A DNA stretch of 64,000 nt from positions 7,405 to 71,404 of the forward strand of contig CAMDXA010000009.1 in assembly GCA_945878065.1 (NCBI GenBank), written 5' to 3'. Under the pieces are notes generated by a model. The model was not told the origin of the DNA. It ran no database searches and saw only the letters and a list, made by a program, of their open reading frames with translations. The translations under genes were made by a program, and so were the position numbers. The stretch is from Bordetella parapertussis. GTDB taxonomy: Bacteria > Pseudomonadota > Gammaproteobacteria > Burkholderiales > Burkholderiaceae_C. Of the stretch, positions 53,914 to 63,588 are shown in pieces; the stretch's first letter is position 1, and every line of letters starts with the position of its first letter.

Positions 53914-54816
53914 TCAGGCCTGTGGTGTCAGAGGAAACACGCTATCGAGTGAGGCCGCGATTGGCACACCCAATGCAGACAGGCCGGGAGCCGTGCCGCC
54001 GGCGATGTTGTCGACTTGCATGGACGCCAGGTTGTCGCGGCTCATCAGCGGCGCACCCGGCAGCAGTTCCATCACCAGTGCTTGCAAGTAAGCCATGGCC
54101 TCTGGCAAGCCCACCACCAGTCTGGGGTGACCGGCCCAGCGTCCAGCATGTTGCACCAGTTCTTTCAAACTGTATGTCTGCGGTCCCGCCAGTTCATAGA
54201 CGTGCCCCGCAGTTTCGCGGTGCATCAATGCATACACCACGGCCTTGGCCACATCTTGTACCCATACCGGTTGAAACCGGGTACGGGCGCCCGCCAATGG
54301 CACGAATGGTGCGACAGATTGCAAGCGCGCAAACAGGTTGATGAATGCATCGTCCTCGCCAAAGATGACACTTGGGCGCAGCACACTCAGTTGTAAACCG
54401 TGGACCACTTCGGATTGCAACGCGGCTTCACCTTGCGCTTTGCTGCGTTGGTAAAGCGACGGACCGTGCAGGTCCGCTCCCAATGCGCTGACATGCACCA
54501 TGCGCAGTACGCCGGTTTGCACGCAGGCGTGTGCCAATCGCCTGGGTAACTGCACATGCACTTTGTCAAACGCGGCGCGGTCACCGTGCAAGATGGCGAC
54601 CAAATTGACCACGGCATCATGCCCGGGCAACAGCGCTTGCAGACAGGCCTCGTCATGTATATCGGCTGCCACCACGGTGACCAGTGGCAACATTTGCACC
54701 GAGCGCGCTGGCAGGCGGCGCGTGGCCACGGTCACATGCACACCCGCGCGATTGAGCGCTTCGCACACATGCCGCCCCACGAACCCACTGCCACCCAAGA
54801 TCAAAACATTTTTCAT
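53914..54816 (-). CDS. NDUFA9-like NAD(P)-binding atypical SDR
   Basis: A 300-residue atypical short-chain dehydrogenase. The Rossmann motif is VLILGGSGFVGRHVCEAL. HGDRAAFDKVHVQLPRRLAH and the YQRSKAQGEAAL segment with Tyr and Lys follow, plus RPSVIFGEDDAFINLFAR. This pattern matches bacterial relatives of the complex I subunit NDUFA9 and of related quinone/NAD(P)H-binding proteins. Its reaction is not known. ATG 54816 is used; GTG 54822 is an alternative two codons earlier. Tight spacing to cca suggests cotranscription with no obvious functional link. Confidence 0.88.
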   Translation of the reverse strand: MKNVLILGGSGFVGRHVCEALNRAGVHVTVATRRLPARSVQMLPLVTVVAADIHDEACLQALLPGHDAVVNLVAILHGDRAAFDKVHVQLPRRLAHACVQTGVLRMVHVSALGADLHGPSLYQRSKAQGEAALQSEVVHGLQLSVLRPSVIFGEDDAFINLFARLQSVAPFVPLAGARTRFQPVWVQDVAKAVVYALMHRETAGHVYELAGPQTYSLKELVQHAGRWAGHPRLVVGLPEAMAYLQALVMELLPGAPLMSRDNLASMQVDNIAGGTAPGLSALGVPIAASLDSVFPLTPQA

Positions 54817-54890
54817 AACCACGAATGTAGCCTGATTGATGAACCAGATACAGAGGCGGACAGGAAAAACCCATTCGCGATAATCTGAAA

Positions 54891-55835
54891 ATGAACCAAT
54901 TAGACGCGCTCAAGCTTTATTCAACCGTCGTCGCCGACACCGGCGACTTTCAGCAGATCAGCGGCTTTCAGCCCCAAGACGCCACCACCAACCCCTCACT
55001 GATCTTGAAGGCCGTGCAAATGCCGGCCTACCAACAATTGCTGCAAGACACGGTCAGCCGTCACACAGGGGCGTCGCTGGACGAAATGATGGACCGTCTG
55101 CTGGTCCATTTCGGCTGCCGCATTTTGGCGCTGATTCCCGGCCGTGTGTCTACCGAGGTGGATGCCCGGCTGAGTTTTGACACGGCCGCCACCGTCGCGC
55201 GTGCCCAGCGCATCATGGCGCTTTATCAAATCGAGGGCATCGACAAAGCGCGCGTGCTGATCAAGATCGCAGCCACCTGGGAAGGCATTGAAGCCGCGGC
55301 GCAACTCGAACGCCAAGGCATACACACCAACCTGACGCTGTTGTTTTCATTTGCCCAAGCCGTGGCGTGTGGAGATGCTGGCGTGAAATTGATTTCACCG
55401 TTTGTCGGTCGAATTTACGATTGGCACAAAAAGGCCGCCGGCGCGCAATGGGATGAATCTGCCCGGGCGGGTGTGAACGACCCGGGCGTGCAAAGCGTGC
55501 ACCGTATTTATCACCACTACAAAAAACACGGTATCGCTACCGAGGTGATGGGCGCGAGTTTTCGCAACACAGGACAGATCATTGCATTGGCAGGTTGCGA
55601 CTTGCTCACCATCAGCCCGGAATTGCTGGCGCAATTACAAAGCAGCCAAGCGCCAGTGCAAGCTGCGTTAAAGCCTGAGCGGGCCAAGGCCATGGACCTG
55701 CCCGACTTGCATTTGAACCAAGCGCAATTTCGCTTTGCCATGAAAGAAGATGCCATGGCCAGCGACAAACTGGCCGAAGGCATACGGGCGTTTTGTGCCG
55801 ATGCCCGCAAACTCGACGCATTGCTCAGTGCATAA
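54891..55835 (+). CDS. tal: Transaldolase (TalB type)
   Basis: A 314-residue class I transaldolase of the non-oxidative pentose phosphate pathway. It moves a dihydroxyacetone unit between sugar phosphates. The N-terminal [16 protein letters not shown] is the family signature. The Schiff-base lysine is K125 in [45 protein letters not shown] and [20 protein letters not shown] complete the TalB pattern. It is a single-gene unit, divergent from the NDUFA9-like gene with 74 bases between starts. Confidence 0.96.
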   Translation: MNQLDALKLYSTVVADTGDFQQISGFQPQDATTNPSLILKAVQMPAYQQLLQDTVSRHTGASLDEMMDRLLVHFGCRILALIPGRVSTEVDARLSFDTAATVARAQRIMALYQIEGIDKARVLIKIAATWEGIEAAAQLERQGIHTNLTLLFSFAQAVACGDAGVKLISPFVGRIYDWHKKAAGAQWDESARAGVNDPGVQSVHRIYHHYKKHGIATEVMGASFRNTGQIIALAGCDLLTISPELLAQLQSSQAPVQAALKPERAKAMDLPDLHLNQAQFRFAMKEDAMASDKLAEGIRAFCADARKLDALLSA

Positions 55836-55912
55836 ACGCTTATTCAGGCACGCACATCCCACCGTATTTTTTTGCCATATTCCAAGCTTGACCGGTCCAC
55901 TCCGAAGGCGGG

Positions 55913-56815
55913 TTACTTTTTCTTAAATTGCAGACAGGGGTCCTCGCGGGTACGAACAGGCGTGACCCAAATGAAATCGGCCTTGTCGCGCCAACTTTGC
56001 AGCCACTCATTCATGTCTGCGCGGGTGGTCAATGGCCGATGTTCAAGCAGCAGCAGACTGACCACACGCAAATCGGGTTGATTGGCGCGAATGATTTGTG
56101 GCACCCCCACGTGTTTCCATGCATGGCCATTGCCCGCCAGCAACACCGACGGCAAGTGCTGCAGCAGCACCGCAGCCATGCTGGCATCGCGGGCGCGTTG
56201 CACCGCGATCATGGCTTCAAACATGTGGGCGGGCAGGGCGGAACAATGTCCATGATCGATCTCTTGTCGCAAAAGTTTCAAACTGGCGTCGTCCAACCTT
56301 GCTTGGCGCAACAATTGTTGCAATTCGGCTGAGACGCTGGCACCTTGGCTTTTGAACACCTCTTTGGTTTGGTTGGCCGGGATATTGCCGCCATACAAAG
56401 CCAGTCCGGTTTGCTGCACCGCTTCAAACAACACCTGGTGCAGCGGCCATTGCCAACCCGTGGCATCAAATCCTGCTCGGGCCAGTGCCTCTGGCAAAGA
56501 TTGCCGCATGTCGATACGCTTGCCCGCGTCCATGTGCTCAGCCACGATGGTCACACCCCGCAATGACATGGCGCGCAACAGATCTGCCCGCAAAGCATGG
56601 TGTCTGGGGTTGTCGTGGGCTTCGCCCCAAGCAGAAACATCGGCTTGGTTCAAGGTGTCCAGCAAATCAGAAGGTGTGATTTGTTGACCATTGGCTGTCT
56701 GAAAAAGTTGCTCATGGTCGGCCAAAGCGGGGAAAGCTTGTGCAGGGGACAGCAGGACCAGCCAGATCAGGCCGAGAAACAATCGAAGCGCACGAAAAAA
56801 AATAGGGGGCAACAT
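55913..56815 (-). CDS. ChaN-family haem-binding-like envelope protein
   Basis: A 300-residue exported protein. An N-terminal hydrophobic stretch (LFLGLIWLVLLSPAQAFPA) forms a Sec signal peptide. No lipobox cysteine is visible, so it may be periplasmic and not a lipoprotein. DVSAWGEAHDNPRHHALRAD and TIVAEHMDAGKR are the ChaN (DUF399) blocks that carry conserved His/Glu residues. SVLLAGNGHAWKHVGVP is the conserved C-terminal part. ChaN of Campylobacter binds two haem groups and is linked to iron use. No iron uptake genes are adjacent here, so the role is open. Confidence 0.87.
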   Translation of the reverse strand: MLPPIFFRALRLFLGLIWLVLLSPAQAFPALADHEQLFQTANGQQITPSDLLDTLNQADVSAWGEAHDNPRHHALRADLLRAMSLRGVTIVAEHMDAGKRIDMRQSLPEALARAGFDATGWQWPLHQVLFEAVQQTGLALYGGNIPANQTKEVFKSQGASVSAELQQLLRQARLDDASLKLLRQEIDHGHCSALPAHMFEAMIAVQRARDASMAAVLLQHLPSVLLAGNGHAWKHVGVPQIIRANQPDLRVVSLLLLEHRPLTTRADMNEWLQSWRDKADFIWVTPVRTREDPCLQFKKK

Positions 56816-57047
56816 GGCTTTGGCGCAGGTTTATAAAGTGGGGGCGGAAGGGAAAAACGGTGATTGCGCAACACCTTAGCGCTTTTTTCGGTTGCCATTG
56901 CCTCTCAAAACCATACCCCTGATGCGAAACTGTCTAAAAAATGGCATAGTCTAAGCAATCATAAAGAAATAAAGAAATTAAATATTCGACTTAAAAGGGT
57001 ATAAAAAATCAATATCAGAACAAGGCATAAACCTTTTTAATACAGGC

Positions 57048-58046
57048 ATGACGCTCGCCAAAACAGCCAACATCAAACAGCTGATCACTTTTCAAAAAGT
57101 GGCCAGGTTGGGTAATGTCAGTCTGGCGGCAGAAGAACTGTTTCTCAGCCAGTCCGCCACTTCCATACAACTGTCTAACCTCGAAGAGGCCGTGGGCACC
57201 AAACTGCTCAGCCGAACCGGACGCGGCATCAGGCTTACCGAGGCCGGCGAAGTGCTCTACACATTGTGTGAGCGCGTGCTGAATGTATGGCAAGAAGTCA
57301 GTGACGAAATGGAGTCTTATTTAGGCGACTTCACGGGCACCTTGCGCATTGGGGCGGTCACCACTGCTGAATATTGGTTGCCCCATGTGTTGGTCAATTT
57401 TGCAAATACCAATCCCAAGGTGAAATTGAAGTTGCAAGTGGCTAACCGAGACGAGGTGGTGCGCTACCTGACTGCCGATGAAATTGATCTGGCTGTGATG
57501 GGGCGAGCGCCGCAAGAGGTCAGGGTGAAATCGGTCAGTTTTGCTGACAACCCCACCGCGTTTTTGTCAGCGCCTTCGCATGTGTTGATGAACACGTCTG
57601 GTTTGAATTTGGAAATGCTTGCCAATGCCCACATGCTGGTGCGAGAAAAAGGATCTGGGGCACGGGCCTCGCTCGAGCGAATTTTCAAAAATGCTGGTCT
57701 CAAATTGTCGGTCGGGGCAGAGTTGTCCAGCAATGAATCAATCAAACAGCTGTGTATTGCCGGGCTAGGGCCAGCCTACATGTCTTTGCAGTCTTGTTTG
57801 TTGGAAATTCGCGCCGGATTGTTGTGTGTGCTGCCCTTGGCAAATAACCCGATGAACCGGCGCTGGAATGTGGTGCATTTGGAACACAAACCTTTGTCGC
57901 AGGTGGCTTCAGTGTTCATGGACTATTTGATACGCCATGGTCAGACGCAAATCGAAGAGCAATTGGCCATGATGTCAAAACTACCGGTGGCGGAAGCGGT
58001 AGTGCTGCACAGCAATCCAACAGAGCCAGAACAGCCTTCGCCATAA
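57048..58046 (+). CDS. LysR family regulator, CbbR-like branch
   Basis: A 332-residue LysR-type regulator. The winged HTH is TFQKVARLGNVSLAAEELFL, SQSATSIQLSNLEEAVGTKL, then LSRTGRGIRLTEAGE. The effector domain begins FTGTLRIGAVTTAEYWLPHV and contains EIDLAVMGRAPQEV, which resembles CbbR regulators of carbon-fixation operons. No RuBisCO or Calvin-cycle genes lie in the window, so the target is unknown. The 232-base gap before it is AT-rich with A-rich runs (56945-57040) and no clear promoter that I can fix. A strong terminator follows its stop. Confidence 0.88.
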   Translation: MTLAKTANIKQLITFQKVARLGNVSLAAEELFLSQSATSIQLSNLEEAVGTKLLSRTGRGIRLTEAGEVLYTLCERVLNVWQEVSDEMESYLGDFTGTLRIGAVTTAEYWLPHVLVNFANTNPKVKLKLQVANRDEVVRYLTADEIDLAVMGRAPQEVRVKSVSFADNPTAFLSAPSHVLMNTSGLNLEMLANAHMLVREKGSGARASLERIFKNAGLKLSVGAELSSNESIKQLCIAGLGPAYMSLQSCLLEIRAGLLCVLPLANNPMNRRWNVVHLEHKPLSQVASVFMDYLIRHGQTQIEEQLAMMSKLPVAEAVVLHSNPTEPEQPSP

Positions 58047-58080
58047 AAAAACCCGCAGGGCGCAAACCGTGCGGGTTTTT
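58045..58080. terminator. Bidirectional Rho-independent terminator
   Basis: ACCCGCA (58051-58057) pairs with TGCGGGT (58070-58076) around a 12-base loop, with a run of A on the left and T on the right. It ends the LysR gene on the plus strand and groESL on the minus strand. Confidence 0.93.
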
Positions 58081-58125
58081 GTGTAAGCGCAATTTTTACA
58101 AACTGCAGCGACTGTAAGAGGTGGC

Positions 58126-59799
<1,674 letters not shown>

Positions 59800-59864
59800 T
59801 TAATCAACACTTGTGGGCCCGTCTTGCCAGCGGCCAGCGCTGCAAGCAGGTGGGCCCATCCACA

Positions 59865-60158
59865 TCACTTGGCGTCAACCACCGCGAACAGGTCTTCTTC
59901 TTTCATGACCAACAGCTCTTCGCCATCGATCTTGACCGTTTGGCCGCTGTATTTGCCGAAAAGCACGCGCTCACCGACTTTGACGCCAACGGCGGTCAAT
60001 TCGCCTTTGTCGTTTTTCTTGCCTGGGCCGACGGCCAGGATCTCGCCTTGGTCGGGCTTCTCAGCGGCGTTGTCAGGAATGACAATGCCAGAGGCGGTTT
60101 TGGTTTCACTTTCAATGCGCTTGACGATCACGCGATCGTGCAGGGGGCGAAGTTTCAT
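59865..60158 (-). CDS. groES: Co-chaperonin GroES (10 kDa)
   Basis: A 97-residue GroES that caps the GroEL ring. [20 protein letters not shown] opens the fold. [20 protein letters not shown] is the mobile loop with the hydrophobic IVI contact. [20 protein letters not shown] closes it. GGAG lies six bases before ATG 60158; in-frame sequence upstream to 60230 is leader. The operon is controlled by the CIRCE element and promoter at 60255-60308. Confidence 0.98.
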   Translation of the reverse strand: MKLRPLHDRVIVKRIESETKTASGIVIPDNAAEKPDQGEILAVGPGKKNDKGELTAVGVKVGERVLFGKYSGQTVKIDGEELLVMKEEDLFAVVDAK

Positions 60159-60254
60159 GGCATCTCCATAGATATAACAAGGGGTTTGAGCCACGACTGC
60201 CAGACATCCCATAGGCATGTTGGCGGCCATGAACTGAACGAAGGGTGGGTGTTG

Positions 60255-60281
60255 TTAGCACTCATTCCTTACGAGTGCTAA
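60255..60281. promoter_or_regulatory. CIRCE element (HrcA operator) of groESL
   Basis: A perfect consensus TTAGCACTC-N9-GAGTGCTAA (arms 60255-60263 and 60273-60281), about 97 bases upstream of groES. HrcA binds this operator and represses groESL until heat or misfolded proteins lower active HrcA. It overlaps the expected transcription start of the promoter just upstream. Confidence 0.97.
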
Positions 60282-60308
60282 TGATAAGGGCGTTTGGGAT
60301 GCTTTCAA
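60281..60308 (-). promoter_or_regulatory. groESL promoter, sigma-70-like (possible sigma-32 overlap)
   Basis: On the minus strand TTGAAA (60303-60308) and TATCAT (60281-60286) are 16 bases apart, and the -10 touches the CIRCE element. The -35 reads CTTGAAA, which also matches the sigma-32 -35 consensus, but no clear CCCCAT-type -10 is seen. HrcA bound at CIRCE would block initiation. Confidence 0.6.
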
Positions 60309-60409
60309 GTTGAATAACAGAAAAAAAGTTCAATCTTGTCAACTTACGAATTGTTTTGCTCCGACCTGTTCAATCAAGCTTCATCAGCTCGAGGGCGTTA
60401 AAAAACAAG

Positions 60410-61183
60410 TCAAGCCAAGTACTGCCCGCCATTCACATGCCAGGTTTGACCGGTGACATGGGCCGCGCCCTCTGACGCCAAAAACTGAACGATGGGTGCG
60501 ATGTCGCTGGCGCTGGCAATGCGGCCCAGGGGCACCTGATCGGCTGCTGCATGAATCTCATCTTCGCTCATGCCTTGGCGCGGTTGGGCGGTGTCAGTGA
60601 TGCCTGGAGCAACGGCATTGACCCGGATGCGGTGGGCTGCCAAGGCCATGGCGCTGGCGCGCGTCAGACCCACCAAACCCGCTTTGCTCGAGACGTAATG
60701 GGCAGCTTTGGGCGAGCTGCGAAAGGCCGCGCCAGAGGTGATGTTGATGATGCTGCCGCCACGACCCTGCGCGATCATGCGCCGCGCCGCTTGTTGGGTG
60801 CATAAAAAGGGCGCTTTGAGATTCACCGCCAAGGTTTGGTCCCACATGGCCTCGGTGAGATCGAGGAAATCAGCGCGCGGAAATATGGCGGCGTTGTTGA
60901 CCAAGATATCCACGCCACCTTGGGCGTCGGCTTGCGCAAACAAATGCGCGATTTGCGTGGTGTCCGTCAAATCGGCTTTGACCCAGGTGACCCGCGCGCC
61001 CAATTTGGACAAGGTTCGCATGCCGCTGGCGGCTGCATCTTCATCCAAGTAATTGGCAACGATGTGGGCACCGGCTTGCGCGAGTGCCACCGCAATGGCC
61101 AAACCAATGCCTTGCTGTGCGCCAGTGACAACGGCATGGGCGTGGGAGAAGCTGGGTTGGGTCAAGGTGGGCTGTTCGTTCAT
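60410..61183 (-). CDS. SDR family oxidoreductase (FabG-like)
   Basis: A 257-residue classical short-chain dehydrogenase. The cofactor motif is VVTGAQQGIGLAIAVAL, the Asn motif is LVNNAAIFPRADF, and the catalytic pair is in AAHYVSSKAGLVGLTRA. It ends GQTWHVNGGQYLA, the usual SDR C-terminal pattern. The substrate is not assignable. AGGAAA precedes ATG 61183. It reads in the same direction as groESL, with about 250 bases and the groESL promoter between them, and is divergent from the large membrane protein at 61271. Confidence 0.9.
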   Translation of the reverse strand: MNEQPTLTQPSFSHAHAVVTGAQQGIGLAIAVALAQAGAHIVANYLDEDAAASGMRTLSKLGARVTWVKADLTDTTQIAHLFAQADAQGGVDILVNNAAIFPRADFLDLTEAMWDQTLAVNLKAPFLCTQQAARRMIAQGRGGSIINITSGAAFRSSPKAAHYVSSKAGLVGLTRASAMALAAHRIRVNAVAPGITDTAQPRQGMSEDEIHAAADQVPLGRIASASDIAPIVQFLASEGAAHVTGQTWHVNGGQYLA

Positions 61184-61270
61184 GGCTGTTTCCTGAGGGT
61201 GTTGGGCTTTTGGCTAATAATCGATGAGAAGAGATTTTTATAAAAAATCAATAATTTAGATAAATACAAC

Positions 61271-63334
61271 ATGAAAAAGCACGATCAAACCCCAATTTTG
61301 GCTTACGCCCTCACCATTTTTTTGAGCGCGTTTTTGTTGTTTCAAGTTCAGCCCATGATGGGCAAGATGATCTTGCCGTGGTTTGGGGGTGCCGCTTCGG
61401 TGTGGACGGCGTGCATGTTGTTCTTCCAATCCTTGTTGTTGCTGGGCTATTTGTACACCCACTGGGTGATGCGCCTTCTGAGCCCGCCACGACAGAGCTT
61501 TTTGCACATTGCGCTGTTGCTGTTGTGCCTTTTCTTTTTGCCCATCAGCCCCTCGGAGTCTTTGAAGCCCCTGGGGTCTGAAAACCCGACGTGGTTGATT
61601 TTGTATCTGTTGGGTGTGACGATTGGCCTGCCCTACATGGTTTTGTCCACCACTGGCCCATTGGTGCAGGCCTGGTTTGCCAAAGAGCGATCAGATGTGG
61701 TGCCGTATCGTTTGTTTGCCTTGTCCAATCTGGGCTCGATGCTGGCCTTGCTGGCCTATCCCTTGTTGATCGAGTCGGCCTTGCCCACCCGCATGCAGTC
61801 TTGGATGTGGTCGGCGTTTTTTGTGGTGTTTGTGTTGTGCTGTGTGTACTTGTCGCGGCGCAGTTTGGCATTGGCCGACGTTATGGGTGCCCCGAGTGGC
61901 ATGGCCCAAAACAGCACAGAGTTGCCCGAAGCAGCACCACGCCTGGTCCAGCAGCTCATCTGGGTGGCCTTGGCCGCATGCCCCTCGATGCTGATGGTGG
62001 CCGACACCAGCTTCATGACCGAAAACATCGCCCCCATTCCATTGATGTGGGTCATGCCTTTGGCTTTGTATTTGCTCTCATTCATCATTTGTTTCGAGCT
62101 GCCGTCTTGGTACAAGCGGGCGTTTTGGGTGCCATGTTTTGTACTGTCTTTGGCCCTGTTGGCTTATCTGCCCTACTTGCGCATCGGTGAATGGCCGGTG
62201 CCACTCAATGTGGGCTTGAATTTGCTCGCATTCTTTGTGTTGTGCATGGCCTGCCATGGCGAGTTGGCGCTGCAAAAGCCCAACCCCCGTCATTTAACGG
62301 GCTACTACCTGATGCTGTCGGTGGGTGGCTTCTTGGGTGGGTTTTTTGTCGGCGTGATCGCGCCTTATTTCTTCAACAGCAGCTATGAATATTCGGTGGG
62401 TCTGGTGCTGTCGGCGGTCGTGGTGCTGGCGGCTTTGTTGGGCGCAGCGCAGGGGATGACGCCAAACTGGCGCACATCGGTGGGTGTGCTGGGTGGGGCC
62501 ATGTCCATGGCTTTGGTGTGGACCAGTGTGAGCTACCACCAAGCCAAATCTGAGGGTGTGACTTGGAAGGCGCGCAATTTTTATGGTTCGCTCAAAATGT
62601 ATGAATACGGCGGCTATCGCCGCATGTTGCATGGCCAAATCATCCACGGTCAACAATATGTGAGCGACGATTTGCGCAGGCGCCCCACCACCTACTTCAC
62701 CCCCGCCTCGGGCGTGGGCTTGGCCATGTTGGCCAAAGCCGAAAAAGGTCCCTTGCATGTCGGTGTGCTGGGCTTGGGTGTGGGCACCTTGGTGGCCTAT
62801 GGTCGCGCTGGCGATGTGTACCGTTTGTACGAAATCGATCCCTTGGTCATTGAGTTGGCCCAAGAAAAATTCACCTACCTGAGCGACACCCCCGCCAAGC
62901 TGGAGATTGTTTTGGGCGACGGCCGCTTGCAACTTGAGCGTGAGCCCTCGCAGCAATTTGATGTGTTAGTGATGGACGCTTTCTCGGGCGACTCGGTGCC
63001 GGTGCATTTGCTCACCCTCGAAGCCTTCCAAATTTATTTCAAACACCTCAAGGCCGATGGTGTGTTGGCGATGAACGTGACCAACGCCTTTTTGGACTTG
63101 GTGCCTGTGCTCAAACGCGCGGCCGATCACCATGGCAAACACATCCGTTTGCTGGAGCACCCCGGGGACCAGGACTTGGCTTTTGCATCCAGGTGGGTCC
63201 TGATCACGGGCAACAAAGATTTTTTTGACCAAACCTCTCTGCAGGCCATGCGTGAGGTGGATGCCCCCAAAGACTTTGTCGCCTGGAGAGATGACTACAG
63301 CAGCTTGTTGGCTGTGCTGAAGAAAAAACCATGA
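61271..63334 (+). CDS. Membrane-anchored spermidine-synthase-like protein (fused MFS-type domain)
   Basis: A 687-residue two-part protein. Residues 1-430 hold roughly ten hydrophobic helices, beginning YALTIFLSAFLLFQVQPMMG. The C-terminal 230 residues are a spermidine-synthase-type Rossmann domain: HVGVLGLGVGTLVAYGRAGD (about 496-515), the acidic YEIDPLVIELA, and DVLVMDAFSGDSVPVHLLT. True spermidine synthases use aspartates in a GGGDG...DxxD arrangement. Here the GGGDG glycine-rich loop is replaced by GLGVGT, so aminopropyl transfer is doubtful. Such fusions are widespread and uncharacterised. ATG 61271 is the only reasonable start. A repeat-rich secreted protein lies downstream. Confidence 0.85.
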   Translation: MKKHDQTPILAYALTIFLSAFLLFQVQPMMGKMILPWFGGAASVWTACMLFFQSLLLLGYLYTHWVMRLLSPPRQSFLHIALLLLCLFFLPISPSESLKPLGSENPTWLILYLLGVTIGLPYMVLSTTGPLVQAWFAKERSDVVPYRLFALSNLGSMLALLAYPLLIESALPTRMQSWMWSAFFVVFVLCCVYLSRRSLALADVMGAPSGMAQNSTELPEAAPRLVQQLIWVALAACPSMLMVADTSFMTENIAPIPLMWVMPLALYLLSFIICFELPSWYKRAFWVPCFVLSLALLAYLPYLRIGEWPVPLNVGLNLLAFFVLCMACHGELALQKPNPRHLTGYYLMLSVGGFLGGFFVGVIAPYFFNSSYEYSVGLVLSAVVVLAALLGAAQGMTPNWRTSVGVLGGAMSMALVWTSVSYHQAKSEGVTWKARNFYGSLKMYEYGGYRRMLHGQIIHGQQYVSDDLRRRPTTYFTPASGVGLAMLAKAEKGPLHVGVLGLGVGTLVAYGRAGDVYRLYEIDPLVIELAQEKFTYLSDTPAKLEIVLGDGRLQLEREPSQQFDVLVMDAFSGDSVPVHLLTLEAFQIYFKHLKADGVLAMNVTNAFLDLVPVLKRAADHHGKHIRLLEHPGDQDLAFASRWVLITGNKDFFDQTSLQAMREVDAPKDFVAWRDDYSSLLAVLKKKP

Positions 63335-63452
63335 ACTCCTTCATGTGCAGCTAGCGCCACACCCTCCGTCCTTATCTCCCATGGCTTGCGCGACTGAATC
63401 TGCTGTTTTCCAGGCCCCACCTGATGAGACGAGACGCAAATTGATATTTAAA

Positions 63453-63470
63453 TAAATATCGCGATATTTA
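63453..63470. promoter_or_regulatory. Perfect 18-bp palindrome in AT-rich leader
   Basis: TAAATATCGCGATATTTA is fully self-complementary and lies 119 bases before the repeat-protein start. TTGATA (63441-63446) and TATTTA (63465-63470), 18 bases apart, could be a promoter that the palindrome overlaps, as an operator would. The rest of the 63335-63588 gap is AT-rich with no gene. Confidence 0.5.
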
Positions 63471-63588
63471 GTATTAAAGTTTATTTATATGTGGTATTGT
63501 GATTTTTGGGATTTAAAGTGACTAAAAATCTCAGGTCCAACGGCTGCCACTCAGCGGCCAAAAAATTATCACAACTTTGGAGCCTTTC

